Origin: Gracilimonas mengyeensis
GTDB taxonomy: Bacteria > Bacteroidota > Rhodothermia > Balneolales > Balneolaceae
Length of the DNA: 64,000 bases
Direction: 5' to 3'
Assembly (NCBI RefSeq): GCF_900182705.1
Contig: NZ_FXTP01000001.1
Coordinates: forward strand, 434,001-498,000
The position numbers and the translations under genes are program-made. Below, piece by piece: positions 53,677 through 63,931 of this stretch. Position 1 is the first letter of the stretch, and every line of letters starts with the position of its first letter. Under the pieces are notes generated by a model. The model was not told the DNA's origin. It saw only the letters and a program-made list of their open reading frames with translations, and searched no databases.

Positions 53677-54606
53677 CTAATTCAGTAAATCCAAACTCCG
53701 CTGCTTATCCTCTCCTAATTGAGCTTTCAATGCTTCAATTCCATCAAACTTTTTCTCGTCTCTGATGCGATCTACAAAGCGAACCTGGATAGTATCCCCA
53801 TAAATTTCCTGATCGAAATCGAAGATATTGACTTCCAGCGTTCGAATAGGGTCGTCAAAAGTTGGGCGGACACCAATGTTCATCATCCCACCAAACCACT
53901 CGTCTTTAACGCGAACCTTAACGGCATATACGCCATTTTTGGGAACCACTTTATTCTTATGCTCAGGCTTTAGATTAGCCGTGGGATAACCAATGGTTCG
54001 GCCCCGTTCATCCCCATGCATCACAATGCCGTTTAGCAGATACATGCGCCCCAAATATTCGGCGGCCTGTTTCACATCTCCCTCTTCAGCCAGTGTTTTG
54101 CGGATCATGGTACTGCTAATGGTCACATCTCCCATTTCCTGTTTGGAGACTACATAGGAATCAAAATCAAGTTCAGAACCAAGGCGTTCAATGGTCTCAA
54201 TAGTCCCCTCACGGTCACGACCAAAATGATGATCGTAGCCGATCACAAACTCACTGACCCCGATCTTATCGTAAATCACATCCCGGATAAATTCTTCGGA
54301 ACTGAGCAGTGAGAAATCACGGTCAAAAGGGATCACCAGCAGGATATCGATCCCCAGATCTTCCAGCACTTCGCAGCGTTCTTCGAGCGTAGTCAGTAGT
54401 TTGATGCCACCTTGTCCGGGATTTATAATTTCTCTGGGATGTGGGTTAAAGGTGACCACAACGCTTCGGGCATCCCGCTTCCGGGCTTTATCAACTACCG
54501 TCTCCATTAGTTTGCGATGCCCCAGGTGTACGCCGTCAAACGTACCCACCGTTACTACGGTATTTGGTTCTCGTGTGATATTTTTTAACTCAACTAACTT
54601 TCCCAT
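53677..54606 (-). CDS. ribF: Bifunctional riboflavin kinase/FAD synthetase
   Basis: 309 residues. The N-terminal FAD-synthetase (nucleotidyltransferase) domain has 'TVGTFDGVHLGHRKLM' (HxGH-type) and 'VIGYDHHFGRDREG'; the C-terminal riboflavin-kinase domain has 'GERGRTIGYPTANLKPEHK' and the catalytic region 'NIGVRPTFDD..RTLEVNIFDF'. It converts riboflavin to FMN and then FAD. The start overlaps the end of truB by 13 bp, so it is part of the nusA-type operon and is its last gene here. Confidence 0.96.
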   Translation of the reverse strand: MGKLVELKNITREPNTVVTVGTFDGVHLGHRKLMETVVDKARKRDARSVVVTFNPHPREIINPGQGGIKLLTTLEERCEVLEDLGIDILLVIPFDRDFSLLSSEEFIRDVIYDKIGVSEFVIGYDHHFGRDREGTIETIERLGSELDFDSYVVSKQEMGDVTISSTMIRKTLAEEGDVKQAAEYLGRMYLLNGIVMHGDERGRTIGYPTANLKPEHKNKVVPKNGVYAVKVRVKDEWFGGMMNIGVRPTFDDPIRTLEVNIFDFDQEIYGDTIQVRFVDRIRDEKKFDGIEALKAQLGEDKQRSLDLLN

Positions 54607-55337
54607 ATCTCCTTTAGTTGATCAGCCATTTCATGCGGATGTAAAGCGTCTTCAACCAAAAAATGACCAATAGACGTTCGTTCCAATCCACTTAAAAATC
54701 CTTTTGAATCCAGGGCTTCTCCTAAATCTCTCGCTAAAGAGCGGATATAAGTCCCTTTACTGCAAACAATCTTCAGAGTCAGTACAGGAGGGTCGTATTT
54801 TATAATTTCATGATTGTGAAACGTAACCTGCCGGGGTAAACGCACCACTTCTTCCCCTTTCCGAGCCAGCTCGTACAGTTTCTTCCCTCCGTATTTTAGA
54901 GCAGAATACATGGGCGGAATTTGTTCGACCGTACCGGTAAATTCTTCATCCAGCACCTGCTCTATTTTTTCCGGGGTGATATGCTCCCAGCCGGCTTCTT
55001 CGTTCACCTCTCCTTCGGCATCATAAGTAGTTGTAGCTTTGCCAAAGGTGATCTCTCCTACATAAGTTTTTGGCAAATCCTGAATCATGGAGATGGATTT
55101 GGTTGCCTTGCCACAGCATAGAATTAGCATGCCCGTAGCCAAGGGATCCAGCGTACCGGCATGCCCCGTTTTCTTAACCCGGATTCGTTTTCGCAAAAAC
55201 TTCACCACATCAAAACTGGACCATTCCAGAGGTTTGTCAATCAGAAAGATGGCACCCTTGGTTAAATCGGTGTCTTTATCGGGCAGGTTATGCTTGCCGT
55301 AAACGGGTATTTCATCCAGCGGAAGTGCTCTGGCCAT
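54594..55337 (-). CDS. truB: tRNA pseudouridine(55) synthase
   Basis: 247 residues. The catalytic aspartate is in 'GHAGTLDPLATGMLILCCG', preceded by 'LIDKPLEWSSFDVVKFLRKR'; 'QIPPMYSALKYGGKKLYELA' and 'CSKGTYIRSLARDLGEAL' complete the TruB signature. It makes the T-loop pseudouridine 55 in all elongator tRNAs. The C-terminal PUA domain is short or absent, which is usual for Bacteroidota. It overlaps rbfA by one base at its start and ribF by 13 bp at its end. Confidence 0.96.
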   Translation of the reverse strand: MARALPLDEIPVYGKHNLPDKDTDLTKGAIFLIDKPLEWSSFDVVKFLRKRIRVKKTGHAGTLDPLATGMLILCCGKATKSISMIQDLPKTYVGEITFGKATTTYDAEGEVNEEAGWEHITPEKIEQVLDEEFTGTVEQIPPMYSALKYGGKKLYELARKGEEVVRLPRQVTFHNHEIIKYDPPVLTLKIVCSKGTYIRSLARDLGEALDSKGFLSGLERTSIGHFLVEDALHPHEMADQLKEIWES

Positions 55338-55714
55338 CAGTTGCTACTGTCTTGATCTTCAGAATCTTTTTCTGGGATATCTACCTTTTTGAAAAGCTGT
55401 TCAATCCGGTTCACATACTCTGCGGTATCATCCTGGTAAAAGTGAAGTTCAGGAATTTTACGAACCTGGTTTTTGATTTTGGAAGCCAGTTCATAACGAA
55501 TCTCATCGATATGCTCGTTGATAAACTGATATACCGGCATGTCATCCCGGCCCGGAGCAAAAACACTTAAATACACTCTGGCTATTGACAGGTCATCAGT
55601 CATTTTTACACTGGTAACCGTTACAAAGGTCCCGTCAGGCTGATATGATTGCTGAATGATTTGGCCAAGATCTTTTTTTATGACTGCGGCCAATCTTTTT
55701 GGTCTGAAACCCAT
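55337..55714 (-). CDS. rbfA: Ribosome-binding factor A
   Basis: 125 residues, a single KH-type RbfA domain: 'KRLAAVIKKDLGQIIQQSY', 'FVTVTSVKMTDDLSIARVYL' and 'YELASKIKNQVRKIPELHFY'. RbfA helps late 30S maturation. A hairpin with T-run lies between it and the upstream infB, so part of its expression may depend on read-through or a separate promoter. The acidic C-terminal tail ('EKDSEDQDSSN') is family-typical. Confidence 0.95.
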   Translation of the reverse strand: MGFRPKRLAAVIKKDLGQIIQQSYQPDGTFVTVTSVKMTDDLSIARVYLSVFAPGRDDMPVYQFINEHIDEIRYELASKIKNQVRKIPELHFYQDDTAEYVNRIEQLFKKVDIPEKDSEDQDSSN

Positions 55715-55754
55715 AGTACGTTTGATTTGGGATTCTAATTATCCACTAAATAAT

Positions 55755-55813
55755 AAAACCTGTCTGGTTTGATTGCTCATTAGCATGAACAAAATACATG
55801 CAAACCGGACAGG
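55755..55813 (-). terminator. Hairpin with T-run between infB and rbfA
   Basis: On the minus strand CCTGTCCGGTTTG (55801-55813) pairs with CAAACCAGACAGG (55759-55771) with one mismatch, then TTTT follows (55755-55758). It starts 16 bp after the infB stop. The loop is long (29 bases). It looks like an intraoperonic terminator or attenuator that separates rbfA-truB-ribF from infB. Confidence 0.7.
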
Positions 55814-55828
55814 CTTTTAATTGTTTGC

Positions 55829-58729
55829 TTACCCTGCGGAATCTTCGAGGGTTCGTTTCTCTTCAATGATCTTGTAACTCTCAATCTGGTCACCAACTTT
55901 GATATCGTTGTAACCCTGAATGCTAATACCACATTCGTAACCGGAGCTTACTTCTCTCACATCGTCTTTGAAACGTTTGAGGGCATCAATCTCTCCATCA
56001 TAAATCACTACGCCATCGCGTACCAATCGGATTGGATTGTTTCGCTCTACCTTACCTTCGGTTACATAACAACCGGCAATGGTACCCACTTTGGATACTT
56101 TGAAAGTTTCGCGTACATCCACAACACCCATCATTTCTTCTTTCAATTCGGGTGACAGAAGTCCCTCAAGGGCATCGCGCACTTCATCAACGGCATCGTA
56201 GATAACGCTGAATAGTCGAATATCGATTTCTTCGCTTTCAGCCAGTTTTCGAGCCTGTGATGTCGGCCGTACCTGGAAACCAATGATAATAGCATCCGAG
56301 GCCGAAGCCAGCAATACATCCGATTCGGAAATTGCACCGGCACCGGTGTGAATGATGTTTACAGCTACCTCGTCGGTACTCAGTTTCTGGAGTGAACCGG
56401 AAAGGGCCTCGATTGAGCCATCCACGTCGGCTTTGATAATAATATTGAGCTCGGAAACTTCACCAAGTGCGAGACGCCGGGAAATATCATCCAACGACAT
56501 ATGCTTGGTTTTGCGCATGGCCTGCTCGCGGCGGATTTGCATCCTTTCGTTGGCAATATCTTTGGCCAGTTTTTCATCTTCTGCTACAATCAGTTTGTCG
56601 CCCGCCTGTGGCATGTCATCAAAACCCATTAGCTGTACGGGAGTTGAGGGCCCGGCCTCTTGTACTCGCTGACCATGCTCGTTTTCCATAGCACGAACGC
56701 GACCAAAACATGGACCGGCCACAAATGGATCTCCCACTTTAAGCGTACCACCCTGCACCAGGATGTTGGATACAATACCTTTTCCTTTATCAAGTCGGGC
56801 TTCCAGTACCACACCGTCTGCACGACGATTTGGATTGGCTTTGAGTTCCATCAGCTCGGCTTCAATCAATACTTTCTCGAGCAAGTCTTCAATTCCTTGT
56901 CCGGTATGGGCCGATACTTCAGCGTACTGCACCTTTCCGCCGTATTCCTCAACAATCACATCATGCTCGGCAAGCTGTGACTTGATACGATCGGGATTAA
57001 CACCTTCTTTATCCATCTTGTTGATGGCAACCACAATCGGTACTCCGGCAGCCTTGGCGTGATTAATCGCCTCAATGGTTTGAGGCATCACGGAATCATC
57101 ACCGGCAACAACCAGAATTACAATATCGGTAGCCTGTGCACCACGCGAACGCATAGCGGTAAAGGCCTCGTGACCCGGCGTATCCAGGAAGGTGATTTTT
57201 TGATTGCTGTGTACTACTTCATAAGCACCTACGTGCTGAGTAATACCTCCGGCCTCGCCGGCAGCTACTTTCTCTTCACGGATGTAATCAAGTAATGATG
57301 TTTTACCGTGATCAACGTGACCCATTACGGTAATAATAGGAGCGCGGTCTTCAAGATCTTCTTCATCATCCTCGGGAACGGTAAGGTCTTCATCCATTTC
57401 CTCGGCATCAATAAATTTCACTTCTTTGCCATATTCCTCGGCAACCAATTCAATGGTTCCCGCATCAAGGCGCTGGTTGATGGTGATCATCAAACCAATA
57501 CTCATACAAACGGAGATAATGTCATTAACTCCAACATCCAGCAGGTCAGCCAATTCGTTGGCAGTGATGAACTCGGTAGTCTCGATAATATCGGACTCGA
57601 GCTCTTCCATCTCCTGCTGCTTTTGGAGTTCCTCCTCGCGTTCCTCGCGACGTTCCCGACGGCGTTTCTGGCGCTTACTACCCACCGTTTTAGAAGATTT
57701 CATCTTCTTGAGGGTCTCGCGCATCATTTTATCAACATCCGTCTCATCAACTTCAGAGCGACGCGACTTTTTCTTCTTGCGCTTTCTGGTCTTATTGTTG
57801 CTATCGGATTTCGACGAGTCGTCGTCCTTGCGATCTTTTCTGCGTTTACGTTTTTTGCGAGGTTTGCGATCTGCAATGTCGCTGGTGAAGGAAGCTTTAC
57901 CTAAAACTTTGGTTCCTTTCAGTTTTCCTGCAGAACCACGGATGACATCATCGTCATCTTCTTCGTCTTCCTTCTTGTCAGATTTTTTAGTCTTCTTTTT
58001 CTCTGCTTTCTCTTCGTCATCAGATTTTGACTTAGACTCAGCCTTCTCTTTTTCTTCTTTCTTAGCCTCGGCTTTTTTCTTTTCTTCCTCAGCCTTCTTT
58101 TTCTTCTCTTCTTCAGCTTTAGCTGCTTCCTGTTTGGCCTTCTCAGCTTCTTTAGCTTCTTTTTCTTTCGCTTCCGCCTCGGCTTTAGCTTTTGCTTCTT
58201 CAGCCTCTTTGGCCTTCTGCTCTTCTTCTTTAGCCTTCTTTTCAGCCGCTTTAGCCTTTTCTTCTTCAGCTTTTGCTTCTGCTTCGTCTTCGGCAGGGGT
58301 TTCTTTTTCCTCTTCCGATTTGTCTGCAGTAGTTTCTTCTGGCTGCCCTTCCTCTTCCTGAGGCTCAAGAGTTGCTTCCGGGGAATCGTCCTCTGGTTCC
58401 AGATCCGTTTCCTCATCCTCCGGCTCTAAGCCCATGGAATCTTCGATAGGCTCCAGCACATTATCCAATGTAACGCTTTCGTTGCGCTGGCTTTTAATTT
58501 GATTGCGACGGTTTTCATATTCCTCACGAGCACGTTCGTGGTCCTCGCTTTTGGCTTTATCGTCCCCATATTCAGCACTCAAAACTCCGTACATTTCGGA
58601 GGTGATTTTGAAATTAGGGCGATTAGCCGCATCAAAACCATTTTCGTTCAACGTATCCACTATAGACTGTGTGGCTACATTAAATTCAGATGCAACTTTA
58701 AATAAGGGCTTAGGTCTTTTAGACGTCAT
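55829..58729 (-). CDS. infB: Translation initiation factor IF-2
   Basis: 966 residues. The N-terminal IF2_N-like domain (about 8-55, '[20 protein letters not shown]') is followed by a very long charged linker (about 100-330) dominated by Lys/Glu/Ala runs, then a second IF2_N-type segment (about 385-440) and the GTPase core with '[20 protein letters not shown]' (G1, about residue 468), '[14 protein letters not shown]' (G3) and 'VVAINKMDK' (G4), and the C-terminal beta-barrel and C2 domains. It places initiator tRNA on the 30S subunit. It lies 56 bp after nusA in the conserved order. Confidence 0.97.
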   Translation of the reverse strand: MTSKRPKPLFKVASEFNVATQSIVDTLNENGFDAANRPNFKITSEMYGVLSAEYGDDKAKSEDHERAREEYENRRNQIKSQRNESVTLDNVLEPIEDSMGLEPEDEETDLEPEDDSPEATLEPQEEEGQPEETTADKSEEEKETPAEDEAEAKAEEEKAKAAEKKAKEEEQKAKEAEEAKAKAEAEAKEKEAKEAEKAKQEAAKAEEEKKKKAEEEKKKAEAKKEEKEKAESKSKSDDEEKAEKKKTKKSDKKEDEEDDDDVIRGSAGKLKGTKVLGKASFTSDIADRKPRKKRKRRKDRKDDDSSKSDSNNKTRKRKKKKSRRSEVDETDVDKMMRETLKKMKSSKTVGSKRQKRRRERREEREEELQKQQEMEELESDIIETTEFITANELADLLDVGVNDIISVCMSIGLMITINQRLDAGTIELVAEEYGKEVKFIDAEEMDEDLTVPEDDEEDLEDRAPIITVMGHVDHGKTSLLDYIREEKVAAGEAGGITQHVGAYEVVHSNQKITFLDTPGHEAFTAMRSRGAQATDIVILVVAGDDSVMPQTIEAINHAKAAGVPIVVAINKMDKEGVNPDRIKSQLAEHDVIVEEYGGKVQYAEVSAHTGQGIEDLLEKVLIEAELMELKANPNRRADGVVLEARLDKGKGIVSNILVQGGTLKVGDPFVAGPCFGRVRAMENEHGQRVQEAGPSTPVQLMGFDDMPQAGDKLIVAEDEKLAKDIANERMQIRREQAMRKTKHMSLDDISRRLALGEVSELNIIIKADVDGSIEALSGSLQKLSTDEVAVNIIHTGAGAISESDVLLASASDAIIIGFQVRPTSQARKLAESEEIDIRLFSVIYDAVDEVRDALEGLLSPELKEEMMGVVDVRETFKVSKVGTIAGCYVTEGKVERNNPIRLVRDGVVIYDGEIDALKRFKDDVREVSSGYECGISIQGYNDIKVGDQIESYKIIEEKRTLEDSAG

Positions 58730-58785
58730 AAATGGGTTTTAAAATGTGAGCTTATAAACTAAGAATTTTTAAGTGGAATTGCCCT

Positions 58786-60042
58786 CTACTGTTCGTCTTC
58801 AAATTCGTAGGCAATTACACTCATAATTTTCTCAGCAAGCTCGGGATCTATTTCTTCGTTCGTTCTGCTTACTAATTCTTCTTCACTCAGTTCCAATACG
58901 GCACGGGCGGTATCGCAACCAATGTCGTGCAGCAACTGAATGACATCTTCGCCAAAGTCGATGGCAAATTCGTCAATATCAATATCATCTTCTTCTTCAA
59001 CTTCGCGATAAACATCAATTTCTACACCTGCCAGCTTGGATGCAAGGCGAATATTTACTCCACCTTTACCAATGGCTTTTGAAACTTCATCGGCAGGAAC
59101 AAGCACATTCGCTTGCTTAGCTTCCGGATTGAGTTCCACCTTCAATACTTCAGCAGGCTGCAGAGCCCGCTTAATGAATTCGATGGGATCATCGGTGTAG
59201 TTGATTACGTCAATATTTTCGTTTTGCAGCTCTCGTACAATGGCATGAATTCGAATTCCTTTCATCCCCACACAAGCACCAACGGGGTCAACGCGCTCAT
59301 CGTGCGACAATACTGCTACTTTAGAACGGTCACCCGGAGAGCGTGCAATTCGGACTAATTCAATAATACCGTCAAATACTTCCGGAATCTCATTTTCAAA
59401 CAATCGCTCCAGGAACAATTCAGAAGTTCTGGAGATGATAACCGTTGGGTTACCATTGCGCATACGCACTTCCGTAACAACCGCGCGGATGGTATCGCCT
59501 TTGCGGTAACGGTCTTTGTAAATCTGTTCGCTTTTTGGCAACAACAACTCCACCCCGTTGTGATTCACCAGGATATCTTTGTTGTTGCGCACCTGGTACA
59601 CATCACCAAGAATGATCTCTCCGATACGATCGGAGTAATCTTCGTAAATATTGTCTTTTTCAATTTCACGGATGCGCTGAGCCAGTTGTTGCCGGGCCAT
59701 CGTTACAGCACGTCTGCCGAAATCGGTAATAGCTACTTCCTGAGCAAGCTCATCATATAATTCCACATCAGGATCCACTTTTTGCGCATCCTCCAAGCTG
59801 ATTTCAGCTACAGGATCGGTCAGCTCATCAGACGGCACTACCTCACGTACGTGCAAGATCTGAATCTCTCCCCGATCGGCGTTGAGAATTACCTCAAAAG
59901 CGTCATCCGATTCATACTTCTTCCGGATCATAGTGCGAAATACATCTTCCAGGATCGAAAGCAGCATATCGCGCTCAATGCCCTTTTCATGGGCAATCTC
60001 GGCAAAGGAAGAGATAATCTGTTTGGATAGTTCGTTTTGCAT
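58786..60042 (-). CDS. nusA: Transcription termination/antitermination protein NusA
   Basis: 418 residues: NusA_N domain (about 1-125), S1 domain (about 130-200, 'ILGDVYQVRNNKDILVNH'), KH1 ('VAVLSHDERVDPVGACVGMKG' region, about 250-280) and KH2 ('KAIGKGGVNIRLASKLAGVE', about 320-340), then an acidic tail with one helix-hairpin-type segment ('IQLLHDIGCDTARAVLELSE'). NusA binds RNA polymerase and influences pausing, termination and antitermination. It is 13 bp after rimP. Confidence 0.96.
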   Translation of the reverse strand: MQNELSKQIISSFAEIAHEKGIERDMLLSILEDVFRTMIRKKYESDDAFEVILNADRGEIQILHVREVVPSDELTDPVAEISLEDAQKVDPDVELYDELAQEVAITDFGRRAVTMARQQLAQRIREIEKDNIYEDYSDRIGEIILGDVYQVRNNKDILVNHNGVELLLPKSEQIYKDRYRKGDTIRAVVTEVRMRNGNPTVIISRTSELFLERLFENEIPEVFDGIIELVRIARSPGDRSKVAVLSHDERVDPVGACVGMKGIRIHAIVRELQNENIDVINYTDDPIEFIKRALQPAEVLKVELNPEAKQANVLVPADEVSKAIGKGGVNIRLASKLAGVEIDVYREVEEEDDIDIDEFAIDFGEDVIQLLHDIGCDTARAVLELSEEELVSRTNEEIDPELAEKIMSVIAYEFEDEQ

Positions 60043-60055
60043 CAGTTTGGCTTGC

Positions 60056-60520
60056 TTAAATTACGGGGATAATTTTTGTTTCTACAATCTTGTCAAACGG
60101 TATCAGTGTTTCCACTTCTTCCTCATCAGTGATTTCTACCGCTTCTTCTGTCACTCCGGTGATCACCCCGTCAATTTTGAGGTATTCACCTTCATCACTC
60201 TTGTATTTAACCGTAGCGACACGGCCTTCATTTTGGGGATATTGCCGGCGATCACTGAGCGGACGACCTAAACCTGGTGAAGAAACATTCAAACGATATT
60301 TCTTATCAAACAGATCGTGAGCTTCTATCAATAAACCAAGCTCTTTGCTGATTTCAGAATAGATATCAACGTTCACTCCACCCTTTTCACTGTCCAGAAG
60401 TATCCATACTTCTGGGATGCCGCTTCCGGTTTTCAACTCAACATCCACCAAAAACAAATCTTGGCCTTCTGCCAGCGGTATCGCTAAGTCTTTAATATTT
60501 TTTATTATATCAATGCTCAT
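60056..60520 (-). CDS. rimP: Ribosome maturation factor RimP
   Basis: 154 residues from the ATG at 60520 ('MSIDIIKNIKDL'); an upstream TTG at 60541 would add seven residues of non-conserved sequence. RimP signatures 'LFLVDVELKTGSGIPEVWI', 'LDSEKGGVNVDIYSEISKEL' and 'YRLNVSSPGLGRPLSDRRQY' are complete, followed by the C-terminal Sm-like domain ('ITDEEEVETLIPFDKIVETK'). It assists 30S assembly. It is the first gene of the rimP-nusA-infB-rbfA-truB-ribF operon on the minus strand. Confidence 0.95.
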   Translation of the reverse strand: MSIDIIKNIKDLAIPLAEGQDLFLVDVELKTGSGIPEVWILLDSEKGGVNVDIYSEISKELGLLIEAHDLFDKKYRLNVSSPGLGRPLSDRRQYPQNEGRVATVKYKSDEGEYLKIDGVITGVTEEAVEITDEEEVETLIPFDKIVETKIIPVI

Positions 60521-60702
60521 TTTTCCCAAATTCAGGTACAAAAAAAAGCGAGTGCCTTTCGACGCTCACTGCCTTCCAAAGGTAGCTCTATTTCGTCTAA
60601 ATTTCAATGAAACAAACAGATTGAAGATAGATTCATTTTTGGTTTACTGGTTTTTGGACTAAATTTGGGTGCTATCAAGCAATCATTTATCCTCTTATTT
60701 AT

Positions 60703-61197
60703 ATGTATTCCCCCATGCGATTAGTTTTACTTAGTCTTATTATTTTAGCCAGCATTATATCCATTACTTCCTGTGCAAAAGAAAAATCCCAAACAAAAGA
60801 ACCTCAAACCACTACCCGTCAACTCGACTATACCCGTGAGGTTACTTTTCTAAATGACAGCTCGGAGCCCATATCTACCGTTCGGGTGGCCGTAGCCGAT
60901 GAGCCGGAAGAAAGAAATCAAGGCCTGATGGATGTAACCGAACTCCCCTCGGATGCCGGAATGCTTTTCATCTTCTCAGAAGAACAGGAACTTAGCTTTT
61001 ACATGGCCAATACCCCTTTGCCATTGGATATTATTTACGTGAACAACGATAGTACCATTGTTCGGATTCATCACAGTACATCCCCTTTCAGCAGCAAGCA
61101 GCTTCGGTCCGGGCAGCCCGCTCGTTATGTAGTAGAAACCAATGGCGGATATTGTGTATCCAATGATATTAGAGAAGGCCAAAAAATACGCTTTTAA
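60703..61197 (+). CDS. DUF192 domain lipoprotein
   Basis: 164 residues. A lipoprotein signal ('RLVLLSLIILASIISITSC') gives a lipidated cysteine at about residue 24. The DUF192 domain (about 50-160) has 'RVAVADEPEERNQGLMDV', 'DAGMLFIFSEEQELSFYM', 'NTPLPLDIIYVNND' and the C-terminal 'SGQPARYVVETNGGYCVSND'. The family is widespread and its function is not established. An ATG four codons downstream (60715) could be the start. It is divergent from rimP, 182 bp apart. Confidence 0.88.
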   Translation: MYSPMRLVLLSLIILASIISITSCAKEKSQTKEPQTTTRQLDYTREVTFLNDSSEPISTVRVAVADEPEERNQGLMDVTELPSDAGMLFIFSEEQELSFYMANTPLPLDIIYVNNDSTIVRIHHSTSPFSSKQLRSGQPARYVVETNGGYCVSNDIREGQKIRF

Positions 61198-61316
61198 CTT
61201 CTGGAGATAAGTTTAATAGCCACAAAAACTCCTAATATCAGGTTTGTAACCTGTAATCATATACCTTGGATATTAGACTGGGATGCACTCCTTTGGTTAT
61301 TTTATTATAATAAGGA

Positions 61317-62570
61317 ATGAATCTACTCAGATCTCTTCTTCTTATGTCCTTGATTGGGCTCTCCTACCCAACATCTGGACAAACAATATCTGGTCAGATT
61401 ATTAATCAAGAAACGGGTTCTCCTCTTCCCTATGCCTCTATACTTCTGAAAAATACAAATGCAGGGACGGCGTCAAATAGTGACGGTGATTTTAGTTTAG
61501 AAACGGCCTCAAAAGCGGATACACTTGTTGTAAGCTATTTAGGCTTTGAAACCAAAGAAGTACCGCTCACTGGAAATTATATTCCGCTTACCATTTCTCT
61601 TAAACCGTCTGTAGTGGGTGAATCGGAAATAAATGTAACCGATGACTTCGAAATAGAACTGGTTGAAAAAGCCATCCAAAAAGTTAATGATAGTGATGAA
61701 GGCCGCGCTTTTGGGAGAGCCTTTTACCGACAGTTGACGAAGTCAGGGGCAGTGTACACTGAATTTGTTGAAACTTTTTACGATGCGGAAATCTCGCCAA
61801 ACCACATTGAACGGTGGAAAGTTGATGAAGGTCGCTATGCGGTTATCCCCTACGATAGCCTGCGTTATACTATGTATCATCGTAACCTATCCATTTTTTC
61901 CCGGATTGAGCTTGTAGACCAACAGCCTTACCGCAATAGTATTATCTGGCCTCTGCGGGATGATACCCGGCAGTATTATAATTTCTATCTGGAAAGAAGC
62001 TACCCTGGCACGTCTGAAAATATCCTGGAGATATCTTTTGAGAAAAAAGACAACCTCCCAAAACCTGGATTTGAAGGAACATTGATAATGACCGATAGCA
62101 CCCATCAGCTTCTTGAGCTCTCTGTTTATATCAACGACCCAAATTTCAATCCTATCAGTCCACTGGCCAAAAAGGCAGAAGTAAAAAATACCACCCTGGA
62201 AATTGTGTTTACAAGAACCTCAGTAAATAATGGACAACCATTTCCCAATAGAATTAGCGTAAACCTTGCGTACGATTACCTTAAGAAGAAAGGCCTTTTC
62301 GGGAAAACCGACTTCGAGAAAAGAATTGAGACACAGTCCATCTTATATTTTTATGACTATGAGCTTGATGGATTGTCTCAATATCTGACAGATGGCTATT
62401 TTGATGAAAACTCTGATATATCTGATTATAGGCGTATAGAAAAAACCGGCTATAACCCGCAATTCTGGGTTGATAATGCAGTTATAAAACGCACTCCGGT
62501 GCAACAGGAAGTCATTAACTCTTTTGAAGAGTATGGCTCTTTTGGGAAGATGTTCAATCAAAAGAAATAA
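61317..62570 (+). CDS. Surface protein with CarboxypepD_reg-like domain (DUF5686-related)
   Basis: 417 residues. Signal peptide 'LLRSLLLMSLIGLSYPTSG' ends near residue 22. Residues about 23-105 form a carboxypeptidase-D regulatory-like domain ('ISGQIINQETGSPLPYASIL', 'GTASNSDGDFSLETASKADT', 'LVVSYLGFETKEV'), the same N-terminal plug-side module seen in SusC-like transporters. The rest (about 110-417) is a beta-rich region with family resemblance to DUF5686 N-terminal parts, without the outer-membrane barrel. It may be a periplasmic or outer-membrane-associated protein. Function unknown. GGAATG precedes the start closely. Confidence 0.75.
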   Translation: MNLLRSLLLMSLIGLSYPTSGQTISGQIINQETGSPLPYASILLKNTNAGTASNSDGDFSLETASKADTLVVSYLGFETKEVPLTGNYIPLTISLKPSVVGESEINVTDDFEIELVEKAIQKVNDSDEGRAFGRAFYRQLTKSGAVYTEFVETFYDAEISPNHIERWKVDEGRYAVIPYDSLRYTMYHRNLSIFSRIELVDQQPYRNSIIWPLRDDTRQYYNFYLERSYPGTSENILEISFEKKDNLPKPGFEGTLIMTDSTHQLLELSVYINDPNFNPISPLAKKAEVKNTTLEIVFTRTSVNNGQPFPNRISVNLAYDYLKKKGLFGKTDFEKRIETQSILYFYDYELDGLSQYLTDGYFDENSDISDYRRIEKTGYNPQFWVDNAVIKRTPVQQEVINSFEEYGSFGKMFNQKK

Positions 62571-62753
62571 GTGTTCTCCATCTCCTTCTTATCCAGATCA
62601 TTAGTAAAATTCACTAAATCTGTATGGTAAGTGAATTCAGTGAATCACTTTTACAATTTTCATTTGATTTACCTCAGTTTTTAGCGTTAATTCCAATTAA
62701 TCAAAAGCATTGATTAAATAGGAGTCACAAACAATAATGCTAAGCTAACCAAC

Positions 62754-63782
62754 ATGATGAGATCTGCTACCCTGTCTATACTTTTCTTTAGTTGTTTTCT
62801 TTTATCCCCTTTCTCAACCCTTACAGCCCAAAAATCTGACGAACATCCTTTGCCCTTCATTAGTGTTGACGGCAATCGTTTTGTAGATGAGAATGGGTAT
62901 GAATTCCGCTTTCGGGGCGTATCTTCTTCTGATCCGGGTAAACTCAAAGAACAAGGCAAATGGACCTTGGAATACTTTGAGGCCATCAAAAGCTATAACG
63001 CCAATGTAGTTCGCTTCCCGGTTCACCCCAGCGCCTGGCGAGAACGCGGACAAGAAAACTACCTTAAATTATTGGATCAGGGCATTGAATGGGCTGGAAA
63101 ACTCGGCATGTATGTAATTATTGACTGGCACTCCATCGGCAATCTTCGCACCGAAGTGTATCAGTCCGAAATGTACAACACCACCAAAACCGAAAGTTTT
63201 AGGTTTTGGCGAACTATTGCCGCACGGTATAAAGAAAATCCGGTCGTAGCTTTTTATGAGACCTTTAATGAGCCTACAACTTACCATGGACAGCTTGGGA
63301 CATTGACTTGGGCAGAGATGAAGAAACTGCATGAAGAAATGATTGGTATCATTTATGCTCACGACAAAACGGTTATTCCTTTGGTTAGCGGCCTTAACTG
63401 GTCTTATGATTTATCTCCGGTAGTGGAAAATCCCATTAAATATCCCGGCGTGGCGTATGTGACGCATCCCTATCCCCAAAAAAGAGAACAACCCTGGGAA
63501 GAAAAATGGCAGGACGACTGGGGCTTTGTAGCCGAAACCTACCCCGTAGTAGCTACCGAACTTGGATTTATGAGTGAAGATGGTCCGGGCGCACACGTAC
63601 CCGTTATTGGTGATGAAACCTACGGCAACGCTATCATTGATTTCTTTGAAGAACGCGGCATCTCCTGGGTAGCCTGGGTATTTGACCCGCAATGGTCGCC
63701 CCAGATGTTCAAAAACTGGGAGTACGAACCCACCATGCAGGGCAAATTCTTTAAAGAAAAAATGGGTGAATTGAATAAATAG
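62754..63782 (+). CDS. Secreted glycoside hydrolase family 5 (cellulase-like)
   Basis: 342 residues. Signal peptide 'ATLSILFFSCFLLSPFSTLTA' ends near residue 25. The TIM barrel shows 'NVVRFPVHPSAW', 'GMYVIIDWHSIGN', the acid/base Glu173 in 'AFYETFNEPTTYH', 'YVTHPYPQKREQPW' and the nucleophile Glu269 in 'VVATELGFMSEDG', then 'ISWVAWVFDPQWSPQMF'. Together these are the GH5 set. Subfamily, and so the substrate (beta-glucan, mannan or other), cannot be told. It stands alone, with no carbohydrate-uptake genes beside it. Confidence 0.92.
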   Translation: MMRSATLSILFFSCFLLSPFSTLTAQKSDEHPLPFISVDGNRFVDENGYEFRFRGVSSSDPGKLKEQGKWTLEYFEAIKSYNANVVRFPVHPSAWRERGQENYLKLLDQGIEWAGKLGMYVIIDWHSIGNLRTEVYQSEMYNTTKTESFRFWRTIAARYKENPVVAFYETFNEPTTYHGQLGTLTWAEMKKLHEEMIGIIYAHDKTVIPLVSGLNWSYDLSPVVENPIKYPGVAYVTHPYPQKREQPWEEKWQDDWGFVAETYPVVATELGFMSEDGPGAHVPVIGDETYGNAIIDFFEERGISWVAWVFDPQWSPQMFKNWEYEPTMQGKFFKEKMGELNK

Positions 63783-63931
63783 GCGTAACTATGATTCGTG
63801 TGATGACGATGATGGACTGTGATAAGACTTACATCACAAAAAATCTTAATAATCACATGTATCACAGTTAAAAATTTATAAACACTCAATAAAAGACACT
63901 AAGAATAAAAGTTTACTTCAACTTTGGAAAA

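Noticed and set aside
57426-58361. 311-codon open frame antisense to infB
   Set aside because: A product of the Lys/Glu-rich linker read backwards (Ser/Phe/Leu-rich); no independent coding evidence.
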